A stretch of 30,773 nucleotides of DNA. It comes from a virus. This document shows positions 12,481 to 20,514 of the stretch, piece by piece. The DNA lies in IMG/VR virus record IMGVR_UViG_3300045961_000373, positions 1-30,773 of that record. One strand, given 5' to 3'. Under the pieces are notes generated by a model that was not told the DNA's origin, made no database searches, and saw only the letters and a list, made by a program, of their open reading frames with translations. The first letter of the stretch is position 1. Every line of letters starts with the position of its first letter. Position numbers and translations under genes: made by a program.

Positions 12481-14688
12481 TTAAAATCCGTAACGAATTT
12501 GAGTGTTGGTAAATCGGTTCTGAGCACGGCGGCGAAAATACCTACTAATAAGGTATTTCTCCACGGACACAATCTCACTGTCAGTCAGAACTGTATTAAA
12601 AAACACTAACTCACTGATTTCGCAATCTGTATAGGTGAGTTTCCCTCTACCCATGTACAATGGGTTAGCCAAAACAGATTGATCGGCAACCCCTTGTAAC
12701 ACGGCAGCTTCACCAGTTGCAATATTTTTTATTGTCAATTTACCATAACCATGTGAGAACGCGTAAATAACTCGATCACCTAAATCAATTGGAGCGTTGA
12801 GGTATTTTGTTGCACTATCCCAACAATGTAAGCCAATTTTGGCATTCGATGCAACAGACATGTGAAAGTAACACCCCGATGCATGATCTGTGAGCAATGC
12901 TTCGATATTCCACGGCGATGCGGTATTTTCTGCAAGACGTGCCTGATTTACGGTAGCAACAAGGAATATGGTGTAGGCGTCTGCACTAATAAGCTCTGAT
13001 TCAAGTCCCACCGACAATAGACCGTCATTAACTCCGTCAAACTGAATAGATTTTTTAGCGTAATTGATTAGGGGCATTTGATCTGCAACCGTTTGTGAAA
13101 AAACAATTCCACGAGATCTGTTTGGCAACTGTGCAACCCGTGATGATGCCCCATCAAGTACAGCATCGCTCCAACGATACCAGCCAGTCGGGAGTGGAGA
13201 AACACTGACAAACTTGGCTGGTTCTTGCAAAGTCCCATCGGCCTTCATTCGTAAGTTATTTAGATCTGAACCAAGATTGTGCAGCAATTTAACCTCATCA
13301 AGTGTCAGGGCTTTATCAAATAGTAACAGCGTGCTTATTTGGCCATTTAATGGTATAGTGGTTCTAAAGATCCCGACACTGACACTATCAGCGTATGCGC
13401 CTGCCCAAATCGGCCCTCTAGGAGTGGTGTTTGTAACAACCAAAACTCCATTCAAGTATATTTTTGTCTCGTTAGACAAAGAAGAAAAAGTAACTGTCGC
13501 AGCGTATTTGGTGTTTATTGCCAAGTTGTTCACTGTTGCTACAGAGATTGGACTGCCTATGTTGCTATCCCGCGTAACCAAGCTTAACTTTCCACCAGAT
13601 AGGTACAGCCCAAAGCGAGAGTAGCCAGCAGTAGAAGTCGATTCGTAATAGATGGTTTGGTCAAGTATGCTTGCCAATGTAAAAACGACATGGATGCTCA
13701 CCTCTGACTTCCCAGATGTCACCCCACCAGACATTACAACGGAGTCATTGGTTCCATCAAAATTCAAATCACCATAGGTTGACCTATACCCGTAACCGCT
13801 CAGCATATTGGTTAATGTTGCAGTTAAAGGCCCTCCATTTGGTTGGTAAACCGGGATTTTTCCAGTGTTGAAGCCGTTAGGGTTATAGCCGTTTTTCATA
13901 CTGTATGGCAGTAAACCAAATATCACATTTGAACCATTAAAAACAAGAGAACTTTTTTCAACCAATTCTCCAGTAGAGGTTAAACGGAGGCCGCCTAGAT
14001 CTGGGCCAAGGGCGTAAAGGTTTGTAATATCGCTCGCAGTAAAGACATTATTAGAAAACAAGATGCTTTTTATATACCCATTAAAATATGATAATGAACT
14101 GGCTCCTATAAGTGCGTTATAACTACTAAGATCAGGTAGTATACTTGGTAAACCAGCTCCAGTAATGACTACACTTTTATTCTGTCCATTGATGTACCCA
14201 GTCATCATACCAGCATTGTACATTATCGCAATGTGGTTCCACTCATTAGCTATCAGCTCGTTAGCTGAGATATACGCTGAGTTTGTACCAGCGTTGATAT
14301 AAATATACAGGTTATTAGCAGTGTCAATACTAAGTTGGAGGCGGGTAGACGTGCCAGTCCCCTTATAAAACAAAGGGGTGGTACTATTGAGTGCAGCAGG
14401 GTTAATCCAAACACAAAAAGTAAATTTATTACTTGAAAGATTCCCAATGTTTGTTCCTAGATTGATATGGTCATTAACACCATCAAACCGTTCCGCTTGC
14501 ACATTTTTCTTGAACCCGTATCCAGTACCCATGTTTGTACGGGTCGCCACAATACCATCAGCCGGGTATTGTCCACCATTGTAAAGGTAGGATTTTCCTG
14601 TTGCTGCATCGCTGCTCTCAAGCGAACATGCGGGTAGTAAACCAAAAACAGTTTTACTCGCTAGATTATCTAAAAAATAGTTACCCAT
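12481..14688 (-). CDS. Large protein with three LamG/concanavalin-like domains
   Basis: Product of 735 aa made of three repeats of a LamG-type jelly roll. Unit 1 (~65-225) has RFDGVNDHINLG, FTFCVWINP and NEWNHIAIMYN. Unit 2 (~305-475) has LNFDGTNDSVVMS and INTKYAATVTFSS. Unit 3 (~545-715) has IQFDGVNDGLLSVG and ELVFFNTVLTDSEIVSVEKY. Each unit is preceded by a similar linker (FGLLPACSL, FGLLPYSMK). Such domains bind sugars or protein surfaces. It sits inside the head/packaging operon between portal and MuF genes rather than with tail fibres. A capsid-surface adhesin is therefore a reasonable inference. The C-terminal tail is basic. Confidence 0.8.
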   Translation of the reverse strand: MGNYFLDNLASKTVFGLLPACSLESSDAATGKSYLYNGGQYPADGIVATRTNMGTGYGFKKNVQAERFDGVNDHINLGTNIGNLSSNKFTFCVWINPAALNSTTPLFYKGTGTSTRLQLSIDTANNLYIYINAGTNSAYISANELIANEWNHIAIMYNAGMMTGYINGQNKSVVITGAGLPSILPDLSSYNALIGASSLSYFNGYIKSILFSNNVFTASDITNLYALGPDLGGLRLTSTGELVEKSSLVFNGSNVIFGLLPYSMKNGYNPNGFNTGKIPVYQPNGGPLTATLTNMLSGYGYRSTYGDLNFDGTNDSVVMSGGVTSGKSEVSIHVVFTLASILDQTIYYESTSTAGYSRFGLYLSGGKLSLVTRDSNIGSPISVATVNNLAINTKYAATVTFSSLSNETKIYLNGVLVVTNTTPRGPIWAGAYADSVSVGIFRTTIPLNGQISTLLLFDKALTLDEVKLLHNLGSDLNNLRMKADGTLQEPAKFVSVSPLPTGWYRWSDAVLDGASSRVAQLPNRSRGIVFSQTVADQMPLINYAKKSIQFDGVNDGLLSVGLESELISADAYTIFLVATVNQARLAENTASPWNIEALLTDHASGCYFHMSVASNAKIGLHCWDSATKYLNAPIDLGDRVIYAFSHGYGKLTIKNIATGEAAVLQGVADQSVLANPLYMGRGKLTYTDCEISELVFFNTVLTDSEIVSVEKYLISRYFRRRAQNRFTNTQIRYGF

Positions 14689-15052
14689 TTACACTACCCC
14701 CAAGAGCTGCAGCCTGCTCACGAGTGAGTATGTCAACACTGTTTTTTACGGTAGCACTCGCGCCACCCAGCCACTGTACTAGCTCTTCTCCGGCTTCCTC
14801 TGCAATACAACGATCGACCTCCAAAACTATTCCAACATTCGGAATAACCTGTATATACAAGTTGTTTTTAATTGTTTGTCTCAGTGTTCCGACTTCAGTG
14901 TCTAACCCGAGAATGAATCTTACGAATTTTCCTGCTTTGGGCCGAGTACTCAAAAAGCTTTCGACCCAGTTTTTTGCCTGTACCTTACTGTCAGTTTTTA
15001 GCAACAGGTACATACTGTCTGATCCATAAACGTAGCCGATTGGTATATTCAT
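14681..15052 (-). CDS. Late-operon protein of unknown function, next to the portal gene
   Basis: Product of 123 aa; ATG 15052 has AAGGGA 7 nt upstream and is preferred over the upstream frame that overlaps the portal gene. It starts MNIPIGYVYGSDSMYLLLKT, then a helical part (KVQAKNWVESFLSTRPKAGK), a strand-rich middle (NLYIQVIPNVGIVLEVDRCI) and a helical C-terminus with LTREQAAALGG. The gene overlaps the start of the LamG gene by 8 nt, so the two proteins may be made together; an attachment base for the LamG protein is possible. The family is not recognised. Confidence 0.65.
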   Translation of the reverse strand: MNIPIGYVYGSDSMYLLLKTDSKVQAKNWVESFLSTRPKAGKFVRFILGLDTEVGTLRQTIKNNLYIQVIPNVGIVLEVDRCIAEEAGEELVQWLGGASATVKNSVDILTREQAAALGGSVNG

Positions 15053-15063
15053 TTTGACATCCC

Positions 15064-16542
15064 TTATTCTATGCTGTTTAATCTTCCCCAAACTGCACTG
15101 AGCAGCCCGGAGTTTTCCATTATTTTTTCAACGCCCGATGTATCCATTTCTGGATACAATTCAAAAAGCCCTTCTCTGAATTCTTCAAAGGAAGAACAGG
15201 TGTCTCGCAGCTCAAATATTGGTTTGAGGATGTTCTCCATCTGTGTTTGTAATTCAGAATTCGGGACAGCACTGATAAGTGCCTCAAGAGCATTTCCAGC
15301 ACTGGCAATCGGATCTGGTTCAGAAAATTGCGCCTGTGCAGGGGTCGCTGTTTCATCAACAATGATGTCATCATCAGTGTAACCATACGCCCTGATGTAG
15401 TATTTTTTGGTAAATCGGACTTTCCCGTTGCGACCGATGATATCATCACGCTCTGCCAGTGTCGTATCGACGTTCTCTTTTTCATAGAGCACAAAGGTAG
15501 GCAGTTCTTTACCCAGTGTCGGGTTCAGCTCGTGGATCCACTTTATAAGCTCGTTAAAAGTCTCTGTAACCAGCGTGCAATCGCTGTCAACGAGGTCTTC
15601 ACGAACCGTTAACGAACTGTCTTCGCCGCCCAACCGCCCTGGTGTCGCATCGGCTGCAGCACTGTGTCCGAGTATTACTTTAGATATTTCCCCATCGTGA
15701 TATTTTGCATGCTTTTCATACAAATCACTGGAGGCACCCTTTGCCATAGATTCAACAAGTTCAACCGAGCTATCATCGGGGAAAACCGCACAAGCATCAC
15801 GGACCATACGATTTAAAGCAGACAGGAGTGTGCTGCGATCGGTATGGCTTGCTCCTCTGGGCAGCTTACCAATTGCATGGGGCATTCCGAACTTTTCGAG
15901 GAATACAGCCCAAAACTTTATGCCGCCTTTTTTAAAGGTGACAGGCCAGAAACACATTGAAAGCAACCCTTCACCGTAAGGGTTTTTGTAAGTGGCATTA
16001 TTACGAGTCAGTAAAAATTTACGGGGCTCCGTATTAACCCAGTTATCAAAACCAGCTTCGCGCCGTTGCAGGATATTCATGTAATCAAAGGCAAACCATT
16101 CATGCGGTTTTTCCTCAATTTTGACAGGTACAACATACCCGTCAATTACAGCCCAGACAACCTCCTGGACTTCATACCCGTAAAACACTGCATTCATAGT
16201 TTCACGCAGCAGTGAATGCATTTTAAATGATTTAAAAATGTCAGTTATAACCTCAACGGCCTTCTCAGAGGCATCATTCTGCTCAATGCGCCACTTAAGT
16301 TTTTGTACACCTGCCTGGCGTCCGGTGATACACGTAGACACTTGAGGATCACGCCGGATCTCATCGAAAGCAGCAATAGATTGCCCGGTCCGTCGCAAAA
16401 CGGGATCAGGATTTTCGATGGTTCCAAAGAATGATGCCCAGATTTCGCCGACCCGTTCGCGGGTTGAGATCTCAGTGGACAGGCTATCCAAAGGCTCGGA
16501 TAATTCGACAAACTTATTTTCAGACAACCACAGTTTTTTCAT
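15064..16542 (-). CDS. Portal protein, Mu gp29 / DUF935 type
   Basis: Product of 492 aa, normal size for Mu-type portals. ATG 16542 has GAGG 6 nt upstream; the longer frame to 16686 overlaps the terminase gene and lacks support. Landmarks: DPVLRRTGQSIAAFDEIRRD near the N-terminus, TCITGRQAGVQKLKWRIE, MNAVFYGYEVQEVVWAV (clip/stem approach), then LLTRNNATYKNPYGEGLLSM and PHAIGKLPRGASHTDRSTLL, all characteristic of the DUF935 family. The portal forms the dodecameric DNA gate at the capsid vertex and docks the terminase encoded just upstream. Confidence 0.93.
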   Translation of the reverse strand: MKKLWLSENKFVELSEPLDSLSTEISTRERVGEIWASFFGTIENPDPVLRRTGQSIAAFDEIRRDPQVSTCITGRQAGVQKLKWRIEQNDASEKAVEVITDIFKSFKMHSLLRETMNAVFYGYEVQEVVWAVIDGYVVPVKIEEKPHEWFAFDYMNILQRREAGFDNWVNTEPRKFLLTRNNATYKNPYGEGLLSMCFWPVTFKKGGIKFWAVFLEKFGMPHAIGKLPRGASHTDRSTLLSALNRMVRDACAVFPDDSSVELVESMAKGASSDLYEKHAKYHDGEISKVILGHSAAADATPGRLGGEDSSLTVREDLVDSDCTLVTETFNELIKWIHELNPTLGKELPTFVLYEKENVDTTLAERDDIIGRNGKVRFTKKYYIRAYGYTDDDIIVDETATPAQAQFSEPDPIASAGNALEALISAVPNSELQTQMENILKPIFELRDTCSSFEEFREGLFELYPEMDTSGVEKIMENSGLLSAVWGRLNSIE

Positions 16543-16550
16543 AATAATCC

Positions 16551-17963
16551 TCAGTATTTTGTGATCAGGCCCCGGTAGTTTTCGCCTGTAAAAGCTGACA
16601 ATCCTGTTGTATCCGCACCTAATGGCGCTGATGCAGCCCATGGAATTCCACCCTCGCCTTTGGCTGCATGTATCGCCAGTGCCCATGCCCAGAAATCGTC
16701 AGCATGGCCGGTTGCATCGGTGCGCTCAGCATCGTACCGGACATTACCAGCAGCAGTTGTTTCTTTCTGTATTGCATGAAAAGACTCACGGATGGTTTCA
16801 TCATCAGGGATAACCGCACGGAGATCTTCGATACAGTTTTTAGCATCTATGGCCAGTTGCTCTTTGCAGGAATTGGTCATAGTAACCCCTTCAACCCGGT
16901 AGGTGCCGTGCTTCTCCTGGGCTCGTTCAGTAAGCGGCAACCCCATACCGGTTTGATCAATACAGAGCCTGCGCAAGTTCGGCAACTTTAAAGCCGTGTC
17001 AAGAAATGTGTTTTGCACAGCAAATCTGGTATTTTCGAACCGTTTTATAAACCGGCTGATTCTGAGAGGGCCGATGCGCTGTATTATATGGAAGACGGAT
17101 AAATCTTTTTTACGGGCAACGTCCCAGCCTGCATACAAATCACCAGGGAGAAACTGCAATTGACCAAACGGTACCAATACATCTGGTTTTTCGACGGTTG
17201 CCAGTAGTTCATACGGTAAATAAGCAGTTGTTGAATCCTGCGGATTGCAACAGAAATCCTCCTGCCAGATCTCTTCGAGACGGCAGTTGCGCCGGGTTTC
17301 TTCCAGCCATGCCTGTCGTTCTTCTTCTGTAGTTGGCCTGCCATAGATCTTATCAACCAGGCCATCTGCAACGGCCACCTGGATAGGAATTTTGTGTAAA
17401 GACCATCCGGTTTTACCCCGTGCGGTATCCTGTACAAACTGGTAAAACAGGGTTTTCTTACCCTTATGAGTCGACAAGATACGTATTGGATAACCCCAAA
17501 GCGCAGCAGGTTGAGCCCCGGACCACATTGATTGCTGATTTTTGTGCAGAGCAGCTTCATCCCAGACAATCTTGCCACCCTTTGAGTTAAAAGCTGTAGG
17601 CGAAGAAGAGAGAGAAATAATTTTCTGGCCTTCTTTGAGCTTAATTACTTTTGCAGTTACTCCCTCTTTTTCGTCTAAAACCTCATCATACGGTTTTGAG
17701 GCTGCAGCATTGAAAACCTTGAGCCAGTATGAGCAATAATCGATGTATTCTTTACCGGCTTCCTCATCCTTGGATGCAAAGTACACTTTTTCAACAGGTC
17801 TGCTTGGAGTGTATTGGCGCTTGAGAACGACATCCTCAACATCCTCATAACTCTGCATGTAGGTGCCCCCGATACGCCGGGACTTCTCGACGATCTTGTA
17901 CCTGGCATGATCGTTCAGATATTTAATCTGGTAAGGGAGGAAATAACCGTCGTTTGAACTCAT
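16551..17963 (-). CDS. Terminase large subunit, Mu gp28 type
   Basis: Product of 470 aa. The ATPase half has a degenerate Walker A region VEKSRRIGGTYMQ (~25-37), a Walker B KIVWDEA (131-137) and the coupling-type LSTHKGKKTLF. The C-terminal nuclease half has GWDVARKKD (D281), CIDQTGMG (D336) and GHADDFWAWALA (D422/D423), the RNase H-like metal-binding acids of headful terminases. It packages DNA into the prohead by headful cutting; Mu packages host DNA flanks this way. The ATG overlaps the small-terminase stop (ATGA), and the portal follows as in Mu. Confidence 0.94.
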   Translation of the reverse strand: MSSNDGYFLPYQIKYLNDHARYKIVEKSRRIGGTYMQSYEDVEDVVLKRQYTPSRPVEKVYFASKDEEAGKEYIDYCSYWLKVFNAAASKPYDEVLDEKEGVTAKVIKLKEGQKIISLSSSPTAFNSKGGKIVWDEAALHKNQQSMWSGAQPAALWGYPIRILSTHKGKKTLFYQFVQDTARGKTGWSLHKIPIQVAVADGLVDKIYGRPTTEEERQAWLEETRRNCRLEEIWQEDFCCNPQDSTTAYLPYELLATVEKPDVLVPFGQLQFLPGDLYAGWDVARKKDLSVFHIIQRIGPLRISRFIKRFENTRFAVQNTFLDTALKLPNLRRLCIDQTGMGLPLTERAQEKHGTYRVEGVTMTNSCKEQLAIDAKNCIEDLRAVIPDDETIRESFHAIQKETTAAGNVRYDAERTDATGHADDFWAWALAIHAAKGEGGIPWAASAPLGADTTGLSAFTGENYRGLITKY

Positions 17964-18373
17964 CTGTTTAGTCCCAGCACTTCCCGCACGCGCTCTGCGA
18001 GTGCTTCCGGATCAGCTTTTTTAGTGGAATCATCCTCAGGTTTTGCAGCATTCGCTTCATACTTTTGCACTTTTTCAAGTTTTCCGATAAGGTTATTGAA
18101 CGCATACATGCGTCCAGGATCAACCTGACGGCCATTATTCCAGTCATCGAGAATTGTGTCCATAAGCTTATCAACAAAGGTACGAAGCTTTTCTTCAAGA
18201 GACTCGCGCTGTGACATAAAAGATTTTTTTCTATCGCGCCAATTTCCTTTATCAGCCCATAGTCGCACCGTTTTCTCTGATAAAGAAAATCGGGAGGCGA
18301 TCTCCTCAAAGGACATGTTTTCAGACACGTAGCAGCGCTCAGCATCTTCGTAGTGCTCCTGGATTTTACTCAT
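17960..18373 (-). CDS. Small terminase-like HTH protein (DUF1804/Mu gp27 position)
   Basis: Product of 137 aa. The N-terminal ~45 residues contain a helix-turn-helix (SFEEIASRFSLSEKTVRLWA, residues ~21-40) followed by GNWRDRKK, the pattern of DUF1804-type proteins beside Mu-like terminases. The rest is helical (SLEEKLRTFVDKLMDTILDD and MYAFNNLIGKLEKVQKYEAN), with a charged tail. By position and fold it is the DNA-recognition small terminase that starts packaging at the phage end. Both flanking genes overlap it by 4 nt, so expression with the large subunit is tightly coupled. Confidence 0.82.
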   Translation of the reverse strand: MSKIQEHYEDAERCYVSENMSFEEIASRFSLSEKTVRLWADKGNWRDRKKSFMSQRESLEEKLRTFVDKLMDTILDDWNNGRQVDPGRMYAFNNLIGKLEKVQKYEANAAKPEDDSTKKADPEALAERVREVLGLNR

Positions 18374-18615
18374 TCGCCTAAAGCCTCGCGGAGCTTGTTG
18401 ATTTGAGTGAGCAGTTCCCGCATGCGGTGGACATTCTTTTTAAGCCGTTCCATAGCTGCAAAAGCCTCATCGACCGGCAACTTTGTGCAGTCTTCCTCGT
18501 AGGGACTGATAAGCTGGCGTACTTGAATGACATCGCCACTTACCAAAATGTCAAGGTTGTCATATTCTTTTTGGGCGGTAGCGAGTCTGCCTCGCATTTG
18601 CAGGATCTCGGACAT
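18370..18615 (-). CDS. Small coiled-coil late protein (Mu gp26 position)
   Basis: Product of 81 aa from ATG 18615, with AAGGAG 8 nt upstream; the ATG overlaps the previous stop as TGATG. The protein is almost entirely helical, with coiled-coil character at both ends (EILQMRGRLATAQKEYDNLD and AMERLKKNVHRMRELLTQIN). It occupies the position of Mu gp26 just before the small terminase gene. No catalytic features are visible. A structural or packaging accessory role is likely from context alone. Confidence 0.7.
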   Translation of the reverse strand: MSEILQMRGRLATAQKEYDNLDILVSGDVIQVRQLISPYEEDCTKLPVDEAFAAMERLKKNVHRMRELLTQINKLREALGE

Positions 18616-19046
18616 CAGTGAAGCTCCTTCTGGTTGTGATTGATTGGACAATAGGACCGTTGGTCCATCTTTGCTGTGATCAGCTGTAGTAATGATGCGT
18701 GTAATTCATTTACTTGTGTCTGACGGTCTAATAACCTGTATGCACGATCGTTCTCTGCGGCATGGTGTTTTATGAGACGGTCGGTTTCATCGTGGTGTTG
18801 AACGAGCATTGAGCGCCACTTCTCCATATGTTCTACGGCCTGGCGTTCTCGTTCGTATTGATCTGCTTTTGATGCTTTTTCTCGTTCCGTACGATCTGCT
18901 TCTCTTTCCGTTTTTTCGTCCTCGCGCTGCTGCTTCCACTTCGCGTTTTCTGCCTTGTGGGTGAGGTACCATATTAGAAGTATTGAAGCCGCAGTCACCA
19001 GATTCAATGCAAACAGTTGTTTTACTCCCATTAAGCCCAGATCCAA
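18615..19046 (-). CDS. Membrane-anchored coiled-coil protein (Mu gp25/DUF2730 position)
   Basis: Product of ~143 aa, first gene of the leftward late operon. I prefer the TTG at 19046, which has AGGGAG 5 nt upstream. Other possible starts are ATG 19031, ATG 19073 and GTG 19115; the last would place the 17-bp dyad at 19081-19097 inside the gene. One transmembrane helix (LFALNLVTAASILLIWYLTH) is followed by a long charged coiled coil rich in E, R and K (residues ~38-115). This layout fits Mu gp25-type/DUF2730 proteins; a spanin-like or membrane-tethered assembly role is possible. Confidence 0.7.
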   Translation of the reverse strand: MDLGLMGVKQLFALNLVTAASILLIWYLTHKAENAKWKQQREDEKTEREADRTEREKASKADQYERERQAVEHMEKWRSMLVQHHDETDRLIKHHAAENDRAYRLLDRQTQVNELHASLLQLITAKMDQRSYCPINHNQKELH

Positions 19047-19231
19047 TGTTTCTCCCTGGTTGGTGTGTAACATTTGCCTGACTGCGCCATGCGCAGTATA
19101 CAGTAAAGCTACCACTTGCAGCGGCTAAAACTTTGCGGAACGGGGTCCAGATTTTTTTCAGTGTGTTGTGTGGTAGATTTTAAGTATCAAGGGTGAAGAG
19201 CTAAAAATAAGATAATGACAAAGGATTTTAA
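19047..19231. promoter_or_regulatory. Divergent late control region with a 17-bp dyad
   Basis: The two late operons diverge here. A perfect dyad ACTGCGC-CAT-GCGCAGT lies at 19081-19097. Leftward, TATACT (minus strand 19100-19095) is a good -10 with no matching -35, as expected for an activator-dependent promoter, and the dyad covers its start. Rightward, a weak GATAAT (19211-19216) lacks a -35; AGGA sits 6 nt before the protease ATG. The Mor-type protein is the obvious candidate activator, but its site is not identified. No gene is convincing in this stretch. Confidence 0.55.
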
Positions 19232-20338
19232 ATGGCCTGGTATGAATTAGCAAAAGTCGGAACATTCAAGGATAGAGCTGGTCAGGTAGTCAATCTTACA
19301 AAAGAGTTACTCCAAAAAGTAGCAAATAATTATAACGCACCAAACTACGCGGCACCGATCACTGTCGGACACCCACGATCAGCAAAAGAACCAGCTTGGG
19401 GTCGGGTGGATGGATTGAAGTTTGAAAACGATAAGCTCCTGTTCAAGCCAGGTACATTGGTAGCTGAATTTGCCGAGATGGTTAATAAAGGTATGTATAA
19501 TAATGTATCTGCCGGAATTAACCTGGTTAATAACACTCTTGATCACGTAGCGTTTCTGGGTGCACAGGCCCCTGCTATTAAGGGGCTCGAACGAATCACA
19601 GCGGTTGAGTTTTCTGCGGCGCCTGAAACTGTGCAGTCAGTAGATTGCACCGAATCTGCAAAAACGTGGCTTGGCATTGCAGAGTTTTCGTCACCGCGTG
19701 AAAACTGGCTGGTTCGTCGTATCGCAATGCTGGCCCGTATCATGCGCAGGATTCGTGAGGAAAAAATTGCAACCGATGGTATTGATGCTGCCAATCAGTT
19801 GATATCAGATTGGGAGATTGATGATCTGACACAGGACCCGCCACCCGAATCCAGTACAAATTTTATCACAGGTGAATTTTCAACAGAGGAGCCCGATATG
19901 GATCTTCAGAAGCAAATTGACGAACTCACTGCAAAGGTTGCTGAGTTTTCTCAAAAAGTAACTACACTCGAAACTGAAAACACAACCCTGAAAACAGAGT
20001 TGTCAAATGCGCTTGCTGCCACAAAGAAAAAAGCACTGGTTGAGTTTTGCGACAATCTGATTCGTGAAGGCCGGTTGGTTGCCGACGCAAAAGATCAAAC
20101 CGTCATGATTCTCGAATCGCTGGATGAAACAAAAATGGTGGAGTTTTCTGAGCCGACTGGAGTCGTCCAGGTGTCGGCACTTGAAGCATTCAAAAAACAG
20201 CTCGCAGCGCATCCGGTTATGGCAGAGTTTTCTGAGCTGATGACCCATGGCAGAATTACCCCTGAAGGACCATCAGACCAGTACGCAGCCCTGGGCAAGT
20301 CGATAGCGGAGAGCATTAACCCCAAACAAGGCCGTTAG
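19232..20338 (+). CDS. Prohead protease-scaffold polyprotein, Mu gpI type
   Basis: Product of 368 aa, first gene of the rightward late operon, AGGA 6 nt before ATG. The N-terminal ~200 residues match the Mu I-type phage protease family: VNLTKELLQKVANNYN, APITVGHPRSAKEPAWGRVD, NNVSAGINLVNNTLDHVAFL and QAPAIKGLERITAVEFSAAP. Residues ~220-368 are a coiled-coil scaffold with its own internal start at residue 223. A recurring E-F-S/A/C motif occurs about eight times, mostly in the linker and scaffold, and may mark self-cleavage sites. The protease matures the prohead after assembly. Confidence 0.9.
   Translation: MAWYELAKVGTFKDRAGQVVNLTKELLQKVANNYNAPNYAAPITVGHPRSAKEPAWGRVDGLKFENDKLLFKPGTLVAEFAEMVNKGMYNNVSAGINLVNNTLDHVAFLGAQAPAIKGLERITAVEFSAAPETVQSVDCTESAKTWLGIAEFSSPRENWLVRRIAMLARIMRRIREEKIATDGIDAANQLISDWEIDDLTQDPPPESSTNFITGEFSTEEPDMDLQKQIDELTAKVAEFSQKVTTLETENTTLKTELSNALAATKKKALVEFCDNLIREGRLVADAKDQTVMILESLDETKMVEFSEPTGVVQVSALEAFKKQLAAHPVMAEFSELMTHGRITPEGPSDQYAALGKSIAESINPKQGR
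19898..20338 (+). CDS. Nested in-frame scaffolding protein (Mu gpZ-like)
   Basis: Within the protease gene, AGAGGAG at 19885-19891 stands 6 nt before an in-frame ATG at 19898 (residue 223). Translation from it gives a 146-aa protein starting MDLQKQIDELTAKVAEFSQK, a coiled coil followed by a helical C-terminus. Mu I/Z and lambda C/Nu3 use exactly this arrangement to make free scaffold in excess over protease. The internal ribosome site is one of the strongest in the window. Inferred role: capsid assembly core, degraded by the protease. Confidence 0.72.
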   Translation: MDLQKQIDELTAKVAEFSQKVTTLETENTTLKTELSNALAATKKKALVEFCDNLIREGRLVADAKDQTVMILESLDETKMVEFSEPTGVVQVSALEAFKKQLAAHPVMAEFSELMTHGRITPEGPSDQYAALGKSIAESINPKQGR

Positions 20339-20514
20339 CAGCCTCTGTGGTTTTTTCAACGCATTGGACGCTGAAAAAGGTTTAAACGGTTTTAAACGGG
20401 GTTCTGCGAAAATTAAACGGGGTTTGAAGTGTTGTGTGGAGTGCAGGTGAAGTTGGGCGCAGGATATAGGTAAAAAGCGTGTTAGGTTCAATATAATATA
20501 ATGGAGGATTTTGT
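20339..20514 (+). other. Intergenic region with TTAAACGG repeats and a weak terminator-like hairpin
   Basis: Between protease/scaffold and decoration genes. ACAAGGC (just before the stop) can pair with GCCTCTGT, followed by a T6 run at about 20351-20356, a possible partial terminator. TTAAACGG is repeated at 20382-20389, 20392-20399 and 20413-20420, the last two followed by GG. Two overlapping TATAAT sequences (20492-20502) precede the GGAGG ribosome site of the next gene but have no -35. A role in setting the higher level of decoration and capsid mRNA is possible. No gene is seen. Confidence 0.4.

Noticed and set aside
13214-13624. Rightward 136-codon frame inside the LamG gene
   Set aside because: It is antisense to a clear LamG domain with conserved motifs; it has no ribosome site or recognisable fold.
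14535-15029. Rightward 164-codon frame
   Set aside because: It lies opposite two well-supported leftward genes and has no family features.
16543-16686. N-terminal extension of the portal
   Set aside because: It overlaps the terminase C-terminus and lacks a ribosome site; ATG 16542 has GAGG at the right distance.
20492-20502. TATAAT boxes as a promoter for the decoration gene
   Set aside because: No -35 at a suitable distance, and the start would fall within the ribosome site; kept only as a remark.
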